From NCBI RefSeq assembly GCF_000504305.1, contig NZ_KI632512.1:2613469-2677468 (forward strand): 64,000 bases of DNA, read 5' to 3'. The notes beneath the pieces were generated by a model. The model was not told where the DNA came from, searched no databases, and worked only from the letters and a program-made list of their open reading frames with translations. The stretch comes from Nitratidesulfovibrio termitidis HI1 (GTDB taxonomy: Bacteria > Desulfobacterota > Desulfovibrionia > Desulfovibrionales > Desulfovibrionaceae). Numbering within the stretch: the first letter of the stretch is position 1; every line of letters starts with the position of its first letter. Shown in pieces: positions 54,972 through 63,634 of the stretch. The translations under genes were made by a program, and so were the position numbers.

Positions 54972-56165
54972 CTACAGGGACACGAGCGCGGCCGCAGGCT
55001 CCACCCTCGACGCCTTCCACGCCGGGAAGGCCGCCGCCAGCACGGACACGGCGGCGATGCCGCAGGTCGTCAGGGCCAGCGCACCGGGGCTGAACGCGGG
55101 CGGGGCAACGTCGGCCATGTGCAGCAGCGCCAGCACCTTCAGGGCCAGGCCATGCCCGGTCAGATGCCCGGCAAGCCCGGCGGCCACGCCCACCAGCAGC
55201 GCCTCGGACGCGAACACGGTGAACACCCCGAAGCGCGAAAAGCCCACCGAACGCAGGATGCCGATCTCGCGTCGCCGCTCGTTGACGGCGGACAGCATGG
55301 ACATGACCACCATGGCGCAGGCCGTCAGCAGGATGACCAGGCTGACAACCAGCGCCAGTTGCTGGGCAAAATGCACGGAATACATGCGCTGCTCCACCAC
55401 ATGGCGCAGGGCCTTGATGTCCTGCCCCGGCAGCGCGGCGCGCAACTGGGCGACGATGTCGTCGATGGGGCAGCCCGCGCACAGGGCCGCCACTTCCACG
55501 AAGCTGGCCTTGTCCGGCAGGTTGAAGGCCCGCTGCACGAAGCCGATGTCCGCCAGCAGCACGTTGTCGTCGTCGCTGCCGGTGGACCCGATGACCCCGG
55601 TGACGGTCACCGCATGGCCGTTGACGTCCACCACGCTGCCCGGCGCAAGGCCCAGCCGCGCGGCCACGGCGTGGCCCGCCAGCGCCCCGTCCGGGGATTT
55701 GGGGGTGGCGCCGTCGATGGCCCAGTAGCCCTTCAGCGAAAGTTCCTCCGGCCAGTCCACGCCCACGACCGCAACCGGCAGCGGCGCCACGGGCGTGGCC
55801 GCCCCTGCGGGCGAGCCGATGCGGGCCATGGTCACCAGCTTGGGGGCCACGGCGGCGATGTTGGCGTTGAACTCGATGGACCGGATGCGCCTGGCGGTGT
55901 CCGCCTGCGGCAGATGCCCCTCGTCCAGCAGCAGGTCGCCAAGGGGCAGACCGCCATAGCTGATGGTAAGCGTCTCGCGCGCCGGGGAAACCATGATGTT
56001 GGCGCCAAAGCTGGTCAGCTTGCGCTCCAGGCTTTCGCCCACCACGGCGGACACCTCGCGCAGGGCCACGATGGATGCCACACCAAGGGTGAAGATGCAG
56101 AACAGCGAGAGGGTGCGCAGCCACTTCTTGCGGGCGCAACGCAGCGGAATGGTCAGGATGTTCAT
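54972..56165 (-). CDS. ABC transporter permease, FtsX/MacB superfamily
   Basis: A 397-residue membrane protein with the MacB-like layout: TM1 (about 17-36, TLSLFCIFTLGVASIVALRE), a large periplasmic domain (about 40-265), then three TM segments (about 270-295, 318-345, 360-385) and the signature NERRREIGILRSVGFSR. In the periplasmic part are ANIMVSPARETLTISYGG and two cysteines in CAGCPIDDI. It works with the ATPase downstream and follows a DUF2318 gene, a set often linked to iron or heme handling in anaerobes, which is inference. The start at 56165 (MNILTIPLRCARKKW) is at the family position. Confidence 0.9.
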   Translation of the reverse strand: MNILTIPLRCARKKWLRTLSLFCIFTLGVASIVALREVSAVVGESLERKLTSFGANIMVSPARETLTISYGGLPLGDLLLDEGHLPQADTARRIRSIEFNANIAAVAPKLVTMARIGSPAGAATPVAPLPVAVVGVDWPEELSLKGYWAIDGATPKSPDGALAGHAVAARLGLAPGSVVDVNGHAVTVTGVIGSTGSDDDNVLLADIGFVQRAFNLPDKASFVEVAALCAGCPIDDIVAQLRAALPGQDIKALRHVVEQRMYSVHFAQQLALVVSLVILLTACAMVVMSMLSAVNERRREIGILRSVGFSRFGVFTVFASEALLVGVAAGLAGHLTGHGLALKVLALLHMADVAPPAFSPGALALTTCGIAAVSVLAAAFPAWKASRVEPAAALVSL

Positions 56166-56311
56166 CAGGTGCTCGTGGTCGGGACCGGTTTCTCACGCTC
56201 CGGGACTATCCCCAAATGAGGATTTTCGTTCGTTGGCAAGGAAAACGAGTCCCGACATGAGGGAGTATACTCATGCCGTATTCGACCGAGTGGCGGGCGA
56301 AGTTTGACCTC

Positions 56312-56359
56312 GTTGCGCACGATGTCCGTGGGGCTCGCAAGCTCGCCCAACGGCCACGC
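56312..56359. repeat. Divergent copy of the ~50-bp mini-element
   Basis: GTTGCGCACGATGTCCGTGG then CTCGCAAGCTCGCCCAACGG follows the same plan as the mini-elements in hairpin loops: TGCG, then TCCGTxxGG, a short GC-rich centre and CxxAACGG. It lies in the 243-base gap between the DUF2318 gene and the permease. The similarity is moderate. Confidence 0.45.
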
Positions 56360-56408
56360 TTCGCGCCCTTCGGGTCGGTCAGCCAACGGGCGAAAGGACC
56401 ATTTGGGC

Positions 56409-56870
56409 TTACTTCGCGGTGGCGAAGTACTTGGCCCCGGCCTTCAACTCCGCCACGCGCAGCAGCAGATCGCCGCCGTCCATGGTGCGTTCCAGCGGGT
56501 GCGGGTTGCAGCCGCCGCGCACCTCGTTGATGCGCGCGGTATTGAAGACCATGCCGCAGTTCTCGCAGATCATGTTGGCCCCTTCCTGGCGATAGCCCTT
56601 GCCCTCGCGCCAGCACACGTCGCAGGCATCCAGCGCGGCGCGGGGGGTGCCGTCAGGGCCCTTCACCACGAAAAAGCGGATTTCGGTGGTGCCGTCCTTG
56701 GTGGCGTAGAACTTCGCCGTGGGGGTGATGTCGGCGGCCTTGATGCGGATGGTATCGCCTTGCGGCTGCACGGTTTCATACTTGCTGCCGAAGCCGAAAA
56801 AGGCGTGGGCCGCGCCGGTCAGGACCAACACCATGAGGGTGGCCGAAAGAATCAGACGGAAAAGCTTCAT
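56409..56870 (-). CDS. DUF2318 periplasmic Cys-rich protein
   Basis: A 153-residue protein with a signal peptide (MKLFRLILSATLMVLVLTGAAHAFF). The DUF2318 domain follows: FYATKDGTTEIRFFVVKGPDGTPRAALDACDVCW, then MICENCGMVFNTARINEVRGGCNPHPL. The CDVC and CENC pairs plus the C and H of the final motif probably bind a metal. The family is often next to iron transport and FtsX-like permeases, as here. The start at 56870 has AGGAG upstream. It probably is the first gene of an operon with the permease and ATPase. Confidence 0.85.
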   Translation of the reverse strand: MKLFRLILSATLMVLVLTGAAHAFFGFGSKYETVQPQGDTIRIKAADITPTAKFYATKDGTTEIRFFVVKGPDGTPRAALDACDVCWREGKGYRQEGANMICENCGMVFNTARINEVRGGCNPHPLERTMDGGDLLLRVAELKAGAKYFATAK

Positions 56871-57082
56871 GCACTGCTCCTGAAAAATAGGGACGTACCG
56901 CCTCACATAGGCATGCCCGCCAAGGCGAGCAACCGCTGACCGGGCGGAAAGCCACCTACAGGGTCGGGACAGGCCTGCCCCGTTGCACGCCCGGCGCAAC
57001 GGGGGTATGGCGCGGTGTCGGCATTCTATCGTGCCCACCGGCACGCGACAGTCTTCGACCGTATCCGCAGGGAGGCCCCACC

Positions 57083-57547
57083 ATGACTCCGGCCATCGAC
57101 CGCGCCAAAAAGGCCAGGATCGCCTACACCATCCATGAATACACCCACGACCCGGCAGCGGAATCCTATGGCCGCGAAGCGGCGGACAAGCTGGGCGTGG
57201 ACCCGGCCCGCGTGTTCAAGACCCTGGTGGTGGCCGCTGGCGACGGGTTGGTGGTGGCCGTGGTGCCCGTGCTGCACCAGTTGGACCTGAAGCAGCTGGC
57301 CCGCGTGGTGGGCGCCAAGAAAGCCGCCATGGCCGACGTGGCCATGGCCGAGCGCGTGACCGGCTACGTGGTGGGCGGGGTAAGCCCGCTGGGCCAGAAA
57401 AAGCGCCTGCCCACGGTCATCGACGCTTCCGCGCAGGAATACCCCACCATTTACGTCAGCGCGGGTCGCCGGGGCGTGGAGATAGAACTTTCGCCCGCCG
57501 ACCTTGCCGCCCTGACCGGGGCCGCTTTCGCCGACGTGGCGGCCTGA
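57083..57547 (+). CDS. ybaK: YbaK/EbsC-family Cys-tRNA(Pro) deacylase
   Basis: A 154-residue editing enzyme: ESYGREAADKLGVDPARVFKTLVV, the VVPVLHQLDLKQLARVVGAKKAAMAD block with the YbaK-type lysine, and GYVVGGVSPLGQKKRLPTVID. It hydrolyses Cys wrongly attached to tRNA(Pro). The start has GGGAGG upstream. It is divergent from the DUF2318 gene. A short hairpin (57575-57595) and the MITE-like copy C follow. Confidence 0.92.
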   Translation: MTPAIDRAKKARIAYTIHEYTHDPAAESYGREAADKLGVDPARVFKTLVVAAGDGLVVAVVPVLHQLDLKQLARVVGAKKAAMADVAMAERVTGYVVGGVSPLGQKKRLPTVIDASAQEYPTIYVSAGRRGVEIELSPADLAALTGAAFADVAA

Positions 57548-57574
57548 GCCGCCCTTCCCCCCACCCAAATCAAA

Positions 57575-57595
57575 ACCACCCGAATAGCGGGTGGT
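57575..57595 (+). terminator. Short hairpin after ybaK
   Basis: ACCACCCG (57575-57582) pairs perfectly with CGGGTGGT (57588-57595). There is no T-run after it, so on its own it is a weak terminator. Confidence 0.35.
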
Positions 57596-57641
57596 CATGT
57601 TGTTGACAAAGCCTGCTTTTGTACGCCTCTGGCGGCCAAGG

Positions 57642-57691
57642 ACGGCAGCCGTTAGGCGCGCTTGTGAGCCTTACGGATGGCGATCGCAACG
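57642..57691. repeat. Nested mini-element, reverse orientation
   Basis: On the minus strand it reads GCGTTGCGATCGCCATCCGT and CGCGCCTAACGGCTGCCGT, which matches the elements at 17055 and 24494. It interrupts the GCCAAGG/GGCTGCCGCC block of copy C. Confidence 0.8.
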
Positions 57692-57760
57692 CGGCTGCCG
57701 CCCCTTGGAACCCTGTATTTTCGTAATGCACAGAAAGCACAAATAAAAGTTTTTGGGGGA

Positions 57761-57811
57761 GCCTCAGCCGTTATGCGAGTCTTCGAGTATTACGGATGAG
57801 GACAGCAGCGC
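57761..57811. repeat. Second nested mini-element in copy C, divergent
   Basis: Its centre CCGTTATGCGAGTCTTCGAG then TATTACGG is a hairpin, and it keeps the CATCCGTAA and TAACGGCTG ends of the family on the minus strand. Confidence 0.6.
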
Positions 57812-57892
57812 GGGGGTCCGGGGGAGGAGACCCTTTTCCAAAAGGGTCCCTCCCCCGGAAGATTTTGGGTTTGTCAGCAGCCTCACCCACCC

Positions 57893-60376
57893 CTACGCCT
57901 TGGGGCGCAGCAGGCGCAGGCCGTTCATGATCACCAGGAACGAGCCGCCGATGTCGGCCACGATGGCCATCCACAGGCTGGCCACCTGAAACACCGCAAG
58001 CCCCAGGAACAGCGCCTTCAGCCCCAGGGCAAAGCCGATGTTCTGGCGGATGACGCCCAGGGTGCGGCGCGAATGGCGCACCAGCCACGGCAGCTTGCCT
58101 AGGTCGTCGGACATCAGGGTGATGTCGGCGGTTTCGATGGCCGCATCGCTGCCTATGCCGCCCATGGCGATACCAAGGTGCGCGGTGGCCAGCGCGGGCG
58201 CGTCGTTGACGCCGTCGCCCACCATGGCCACCCGTTCGCCTTCGGCCACCAGTGCGGCCACGGCGGCGGTCTTGTCGGCGGGCAGCAGGTCGGCCCGGAT
58301 GTCGGTCACACCGCAGGCGGCGGCCACGCGGGCGGCGGTAGCCGCGTTGTCGCCGGTCAGCATGACCATCCGGCGCAGCCCGGCGGCGCGCAGGTCGTCC
58401 AGCACGGCGCGGGCGTCGGGGCGCAGATCGTCCTCCAGTTCCATGACGGCGGCAAGGCCCGCGTCGTTCCACAACAGCACGGAAGACCCGGTGTCGGCGT
58501 CTTCAGTACCAATGGATTGACCGTCCTGTGCTCCGGCCTGCGCCCCATCCTGCTCGAAAAAGCGGCGATTGCCGATGCGCCAGCGCACGCCGTCCACCAC
58601 GCCTTCGGCCCCCAAGCCGGGCAGGGTGCGGTGGTTGCTGGCCGTGGCGCCATCATCCAGCGCGGTCCCCAGCACCTGCCGGGCATGCTGCACGATGGCG
58701 CGGGCAAGGGGGTGGCTGCTGGGGCCTTCCAGCGCTGCGGCAATGCGCAATGCGGATGCTGCGTCCCGCACCTGCAGGTGCCCGTCCACGGGCAATACGC
58801 GGGCCACGCGCGGGCGGCCCAGGGTCAGGGTGCCGGTCTTGTCGAAGGCCACGGCGGTGAGGCTGGCGGGCAGTTCGAGGAACGAGCCGCCCTTGACCAG
58901 CACGCCGTTGCGGGCCGCACTGGTCAGCCCGGCCACGATGGACACGGGCGTGGAAATGACCAGTGCGCACGGGCAGGCGATGACCAGCACCACCAGCGCC
59001 TCGTACACCCAGGCCGACCACGCCCCGCCGAAGAACAGCGGCGGCGCCACGGCCACCAGCGCGGCCACGGCCAGCATGGCCGGGGTGTACACGGCGGCGA
59101 AGCGGTCCACCCACTGCACGGCGCGGGCGCGGCGCGACTGGGCCGCCTCCACCATGTGCAGGATGCGCGCGAGGGTGGTGTCCGAGGCGGCGCGGGTGGT
59201 CAGCACCTCCAGCACGCCGCCGCCGTTGATGGTGCCCGCGTACACCGGCTCGCCCACCCGCTTGGGCACGGGCATGGATTCGCCGGTAATGGGCGACTGG
59301 TCGATGTCCGAGCTGCCCGCCGCCACCGTGCCGTCCAGGGGTATGCGGTCGCCCGCGCGGATGAGAATGCGCGAACCCACGGGCACGTTTTCCACGGCGG
59401 TTTCCACGGGCAGGCCGGGCAGGCCACCCCCAACAGTACCCCCAACATCACCGGGACGCGACAGCAGCAGGGCACGCGAGGGCGAAATGTCCAGCAGCGC
59501 GGCAATGGCCGAGCGCGCCCGGTCCACGCTCCACGATTCCAGATGGTTGGCCACGGCGAACAGGAACGCCACCGAGGCCCCTTCGAAAAACTGGCCGATG
59601 GCCGCCGCGCCGATGACCGCCGTGACCATCAGCAGGTTCATGTCCGGCCGCAGGCTGCGCACCGAATGCACCGCGCGCGGCAGCACCCGCCAGGCGCCCG
59701 CCACCGCCGCCGCCAGCCACAGAATCAGGGTGGCCGCATGCGGCACGCCCGTTTCGGCGAAAACGGCCAGCAGCGAGCCGCTGCGCGCCCATTCCACGCC
59801 GATGCCCGCCGCAAGGGCCACACCGCTCAATGCGCACAGCAGCAGCGAGGACTGGCGCTGCCACAACGCGGTCAGGCCGGGCGGCAGCAGGGACAGCAGG
59901 CCGGAAGGCACGTCGCCGGGCGCGGGCACGGCGCACGCGCCGCCGCAGCACGAGCACCCGGCCAGGGCAGGAATCTGCGCGGGCCGGGGGGCTATGGCCT
60001 GAAGGTCGGCCTGTACGTGGTCATGCCCGTGTTCACTGGACATGGGGTGCCCGTGACCGTCCGCAGGGCCGTGACTCTGGCAATCGCCCTGGCAATGCGC
60101 ATGCTCATGATGGCGACCCTGGCTGGCCGAAGGCAACGGACCCAGCACCACGCCGGACCTGCCAGCCGTCTCGGGCGCGGCGCGCATGCCGGTGCGGGCC
60201 ACGGCGGCCACCACGTCGTCGGGACGCAGCTCCAGGCCGTCCATGTCCACGCGCATGCGCCGGGACAGCACGTCGAATTCCAGCCGGTCGGGGTTGCCCA
60301 CCAGCGGGGTCAGCGCGCGCCGCAGGATGCTCACCTCGTTGGCGCAGTCCATTTCCTCGATGCGAAAGGCGGTCAT
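57893..60376 (-). CDS. Heavy-metal P1B-type ATPase (Zn/Cd/Pb type)
   Basis: An 827-residue membrane pump. The N-terminus is a heavy-metal-associated-like domain with a degenerate site (FRIEEMDCANE), then a His-rich loop (HHEHAHCQGDCQSHG, HGHDH) and a CSCCGGAC cluster that may bind metal. Membrane segments follow from about 190. The P1B motifs are intact: TGESMP (phosphatase), CPCALVIST (metal site in TM6, about 467), DKTGTLTLG (phosphorylated Asp about 511), the SSHPLA HP motif, and GDGVNDAPAL. The CPC type with an EEMDC domain fits Zn/Cd/Pb export. The start at 60376 (MTAFRIEEMDC) has GGAG upstream. A perfect palindrome lies 63 bases upstream. Confidence 0.93.
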   Translation of the reverse strand: MTAFRIEEMDCANEVSILRRALTPLVGNPDRLEFDVLSRRMRVDMDGLELRPDDVVAAVARTGMRAAPETAGRSGVVLGPLPSASQGRHHEHAHCQGDCQSHGPADGHGHPMSSEHGHDHVQADLQAIAPRPAQIPALAGCSCCGGACAVPAPGDVPSGLLSLLPPGLTALWQRQSSLLLCALSGVALAAGIGVEWARSGSLLAVFAETGVPHAATLILWLAAAVAGAWRVLPRAVHSVRSLRPDMNLLMVTAVIGAAAIGQFFEGASVAFLFAVANHLESWSVDRARSAIAALLDISPSRALLLSRPGDVGGTVGGGLPGLPVETAVENVPVGSRILIRAGDRIPLDGTVAAGSSDIDQSPITGESMPVPKRVGEPVYAGTINGGGVLEVLTTRAASDTTLARILHMVEAAQSRRARAVQWVDRFAAVYTPAMLAVAALVAVAPPLFFGGAWSAWVYEALVVLVIACPCALVISTPVSIVAGLTSAARNGVLVKGGSFLELPASLTAVAFDKTGTLTLGRPRVARVLPVDGHLQVRDAASALRIAAALEGPSSHPLARAIVQHARQVLGTALDDGATASNHRTLPGLGAEGVVDGVRWRIGNRRFFEQDGAQAGAQDGQSIGTEDADTGSSVLLWNDAGLAAVMELEDDLRPDARAVLDDLRAAGLRRMVMLTGDNAATAARVAAACGVTDIRADLLPADKTAAVAALVAEGERVAMVGDGVNDAPALATAHLGIAMGGIGSDAAIETADITLMSDDLGKLPWLVRHSRRTLGVIRQNIGFALGLKALFLGLAVFQVASLWMAIVADIGGSFLVIMNGLRLLRPKA

Positions 60377-60438
60377 GGGCGGATCTCCGTGAAAAGATGG
60401 CGGGACGCATATGCGTGCCACCCGGCCGTTGGCACTGT

Positions 60439-60470
60439 CTGCACATATGAACACGTGTTCATATGTGCAG
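60439..60470. promoter_or_regulatory. 32-bp perfect palindrome, likely ArsR/SmtB-type operator
   Basis: CTGCACATATGAACAC is followed directly by its exact reverse complement. The inner ATATGAACA / TGTTCATAT arms match the operator form of SmtB/CadC-type metal sensors. It lies upstream of the P-type ATPase, so it probably gives metal-induced expression. The regulator gene is not in the window next to it. Confidence 0.8.
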
Positions 60471-60882
60471 AGTATGCGGGAGAGGTCACGGTGTCAACAG
60501 CCCGGCACGGCAGGGCTGGCGAAAACGCGTCATGCCATTCCGCCCGGTGTGCAACACTCTGAAAACGCGAAAAATCCGGCCTGCTCGTGATGCGAACAGG
60601 TCGGAGATGCATGGTGGAAGACACAAAAGGATACACGGCCCGAACGGGCACGCCAGAAAACGAGCGAACGCGCCAAAAGACCGACACCCGGACTTTCACC
60701 GGCAATCGGCAATTGGCGCACAAGGGGCGTGCACTGGCAACGAGGGCGCAGGGGTGGAACCGGACCGGCGGATCGACCCAGTCCTAAGCTTCTGGCATTC
60801 TCGGCACGACGTCCTGACCCTCCGCACCCGACCACCCGACCACCCGACCACCCGACTGGCAGGCCATGCCGGAACAGGCCCG
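60471..60882. other. Intergenic region without gene
   Basis: Between two minus-strand genes. It contains a tandem array of 8-bp ACCCGACC units at 60826-60856. The stretch 60590-60780 is of ordinary composition and has no credible open frame. Confidence 0.5.
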
Positions 60883-62169
60883 CTACGCGCGGTTCTTGCC
60901 GTCGGTCATGGCCAGGGCCAGCTTCATCTCGCGGTCCAGGCGGTTGTGCACGGCTGCCTGCACCCGTTCGGACGAAGACCCGAACTGGCCGGACCGCACG
61001 GCGTACACCTCGCGGATGAGCTGCTTTTCGAAGTTGCGGCCCGCCTTGGCGGTGCCTGCCTGCACGGTGGCGTCGCCCTGCCCGCCTTCGTGCGCCGCCG
61101 ACTGATGCTCGGCCATGTTGTCCAGCGCGCGGGCGAAGATGCGGGTGGCCCCGGCGGGTCCGTGCTGCACGGCGGTGCTCCACAGCACCTCGCGCAGGGC
61201 GGGCGACAGCGCGCTCTTGTCCAGGCCGGCGGCGCGGCTTACGGCCTGCAGCGCGGGCGCGTAGTGGCTTTCATGGATGAACTGCTCTTGCAGGGCCTCG
61301 AACCGTTCCGGTTGTTCGTCGGCTATTTCCCGCCACACGCGCGGCATTTCGCCGGTCTTGCCGCCGGTGTTGGCGGGACCTGCGGCGTCCAGACGCGAGG
61401 CGATGTCCGGCGCGGCCTGCCGGGCAAAATCAAGGAAGCGGTCCATGGTCCCGGCCCGCGACGAAATCTGGTACTTGCCGTACGAGGTGCCCCCGTGCCG
61501 GTCGTAGCCGATGGCGGCTACGCCGTCCTCGCCCGATTCGAACTGCGCGGACAGCCCGCCCAGGTCGTCAGCGGAGCCGCCCGCCGCGTCACGACGGCCC
61601 GACTTGTCCGTCTTATCGGTTCGCTCCCGCCGCGTGGACTTGCCCGCGCCCCCCTGCGCACCGCCGCGCCCGGGTCCGCCAGCCACGGCATTCATGGGCG
61701 CTCCGCCGCCCACGCCACCCAAGCCAGAGGCCGCCATGTCCAGGTTGCCGGAAAGGGCCATCAGGTTGCGCGAGGTCATGGCCCCGCGCAGCGAATCCAG
61801 CCCGCCCGTGCCGCCTTCCATGACCTTGGCCAGCGTGGCCAGGGCACGGGAATTGACGATGTCCATGGCCGCGCGCGAGGCGCGGTCATCGGCGGCCAGG
61901 GCGCTTTCCGTCGCGCCGCCCGCCGCCGTCAGGCCGGGCAGGGCCGCCAGTTGCGGCGACGCCGCAGCCCCGCCGCCAAGACCGCCCGCAAGCACTCCCC
62001 CCAGGGGTGATGTGCCAGCGCCCTTGGCCAGCAATGCGGCAAAACGCGGGTCGGCGGTGCCGCGCTGGCCCGCCCTGGGGGCGGCGCCGGCGCGCCGGGT
62101 ACCTTCGGTGGCCCGCCCTTCGACCAGTGTCTGAAGGGCGTCCATGGAGATGTTCTTTCCGTAGGCCAT
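60883..62169 (-). CDS. Lysozyme-like domain protein without signal peptide
   Basis: A 428-residue protein. The N-terminal 200 residues are Ala/Gly-rich and low-complexity after MAYGKNISMDALQTLVEG. The C-terminal domain (about 200-428) is ordered: FESGEDGVAAIGYDRHGGTSYGKYQISS, then FIHESHYAPALQAV and REVLWSTAVQHGPAGATRIFARAL. The Glu of FESG and the SYGKYQI block look like the active-site region of lysozyme- or transglycosylase-like proteins that occur in phage tail and secretion-tip proteins. There is no export signal, so delivery or a cytoplasmic role is open. The start at 62169 has GGAGG upstream. Confidence 0.7.
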   Translation of the reverse strand: MAYGKNISMDALQTLVEGRATEGTRRAGAAPRAGQRGTADPRFAALLAKGAGTSPLGGVLAGGLGGGAAASPQLAALPGLTAAGGATESALAADDRASRAAMDIVNSRALATLAKVMEGGTGGLDSLRGAMTSRNLMALSGNLDMAASGLGGVGGGAPMNAVAGGPGRGGAQGGAGKSTRRERTDKTDKSGRRDAAGGSADDLGGLSAQFESGEDGVAAIGYDRHGGTSYGKYQISSRAGTMDRFLDFARQAAPDIASRLDAAGPANTGGKTGEMPRVWREIADEQPERFEALQEQFIHESHYAPALQAVSRAAGLDKSALSPALREVLWSTAVQHGPAGATRIFARALDNMAEHQSAAHEGGQGDATVQAGTAKAGRNFEKQLIREVYAVRSGQFGSSSERVQAAVHNRLDREMKLALAMTDGKNRA

Positions 62170-62491
62170 GCGCAATCCTCCTGCCGCCGGGGAACGGAGT
62201 GGCGGCGCAAGGGGCAAAGCAAGGGCAATGCCAGCATGACCACTCTGCCTTGCATGACGGCGGGTTGCGGGCGTGCTGCGAACACCCGGCAACGCCTGGC
62301 GGGCGGTGGATGCGGGAATTGCGTCAAGCCGCCGACGGCAGCCCGGAAGCGGTATGCCGGAGGGGGCTCCGGCAGGGGCAGGCGGACGAACGCCGTGGAG
62401 CGGAACCCACCTTCGACCACGCGGGAAACGAGAAAGGCCCCGTGCTTTCGCGCGGGGCCATGCAGATACAAAAAGCGGCAGACGAACCGGG
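62170..62491. other. Intergenic region with the M48 gene terminator
   Basis: It holds a terminator (62436-62459) and otherwise nothing recognisable. Confidence 0.5.
62436..62459 (-). terminator. Intrinsic terminator of the M48 protease gene
   Basis: GGCCCCG pairs with CGGGGCC; on the minus strand the stem is followed by TTTCTCG. Confidence 0.65.
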
Positions 62492-63451
62492 CTACTTTCC
62501 GGCAGGTGTCGCGCCGCTGGTTCCGGCTCCGGCGGCCTTGCCGCCCGCACTGCCCCCGGCGCTTCCGGACCCGCCGTCGTCGCGCGGGCGGTAATAGCGC
62601 ATGGCCTCGGGCAGCATGGCCCGCAACGCGTCGATGCGCTTGGCCTCTGTGGGGTGGGTGGACATGAAGTCCGACTTGCCCTTGCCGCCCGCCTTGTTGA
62701 GCATCTTCTGCCAGAATTCGAGGGCCGCGTGCGGGTCGTACCCGGCCTTGGCCATGAGCAGCAGGCCGATGTGGTCGGCCTCGTATTCCATCTCGCGGCT
62801 GTTGGGCAGCATGACGGCCATGTTCATGGCCCCGGCGTAGCCGTCGCCCACGGCCTGGGCCGCCTGCGACGAACCGCTGGCCGCGGCCACGCCCACCATG
62901 GCGGCCAGCTGGCCCACCTGCACCATGCGCGCCCGGCTCATCTTCTCGTTGCTGTGCCGGGCCAGGGCGTGGGCCACCTCGTGCCCCATGACGGCGGCCA
63001 GTTCGGCATCGGTGTCGGCAAGGTCCAGCAGGCCGGTGTACACGGCCACCTTGCCGCCGGGCAGGCAGAAGGCGTTGACCTCGTTCTTCTCTATGGTGTG
63101 GAATTCCCAGCGGTACTGGGGGCGTTCGGCCACGGCGGCAATGCGTCGGCCCACCCGCTCCACGCGGGCGGCTTCCGGCGTGCCGGTGACCTCCTTTTCC
63201 TTCTTCAGCACCTGCTGCATGGCGGCCAGGCCCATTTTGACCTCGTCCGCCTCGGAATACATGATCAGCTGGCTGCGTCCGGTGTACGGGGCCTTGGCGC
63301 ACCCGGCCAGGCCCAGCAACAGCACGCACAGCGCAAGAGCCGCCACACGGCTAAAGCAGCGCGCGCCATAACGGGCGCCCAGACGAGAGCCATCCAGCGC
63401 GGGGCGGTCCATATCCCTGTTCATATCCTTGATATTGACGAACGATTGCAT
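62492..63451 (-). CDS. M48-family zinc metalloprotease lipoprotein
   Basis: A 319-residue protein. The signal ends in a lipobox (LLLGLAGCAK). The peptidase M48 domain has the zinc motif HEVAHALARHSNEKMSR and the third ligand in MEYEADHIGLLLM. Such proteins (LoiP/YcaL/BepA-like) act in the outer membrane or periplasm to clear or assemble damaged envelope proteins. A Gly/Ser/Ala tail follows RPRDD. The start is uncertain: ATG 63451, 63424 and 63412 are all in frame, and the later ones have better ribosome sites. It is divergent from topA. Confidence 0.88.
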   Translation of the reverse strand: MQSFVNIKDMNRDMDRPALDGSRLGARYGARCFSRVAALALCVLLLGLAGCAKAPYTGRSQLIMYSEADEVKMGLAAMQQVLKKEKEVTGTPEAARVERVGRRIAAVAERPQYRWEFHTIEKNEVNAFCLPGGKVAVYTGLLDLADTDAELAAVMGHEVAHALARHSNEKMSRARMVQVGQLAAMVGVAAASGSSQAAQAVGDGYAGAMNMAVMLPNSREMEYEADHIGLLLMAKAGYDPHAALEFWQKMLNKAGGKGKSDFMSTHPTEAKRIDALRAMLPEAMRYYRPRDDGGSGSAGGSAGGKAAGAGTSGATPAGK

Positions 63452-63634
63452 GTGGTTCCACCTCGTGGACCCGCCGTCCACCGCAGCGTGGCGAACCCGC
63501 GCGGCTTGACGGAATCGTCGATTGCCGTATTTTCCCCTACCTGACGGGGCCGAACGCGACCCCGGGCGGCAGGGCATCCGGCTCCCTGCCGGAAACGCGC
63601 CCCCAATAGCGCATTTTCCCGGAAAGGAACAGTC

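Larger units (their letters stand above)
57598..57883. repeat. Dispersed MITE-like repeat, copy C (full length, with two nested elements)
   Basis: It starts GTTGTTGACAAAGCCTGC and ends GGGTTTGTCAGCAGCCT, as copy B. It has the same GCGGCCAAG, CACAAATAAAAGTTTT and terminator hairpin blocks (CCCTTTTCCAAAAGGG at the apex near 57831). Two ~50-bp elements interrupt it. It lies between the convergent ybaK and P-type ATPase genes and fills the 345-base gap. Confidence 0.88.
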
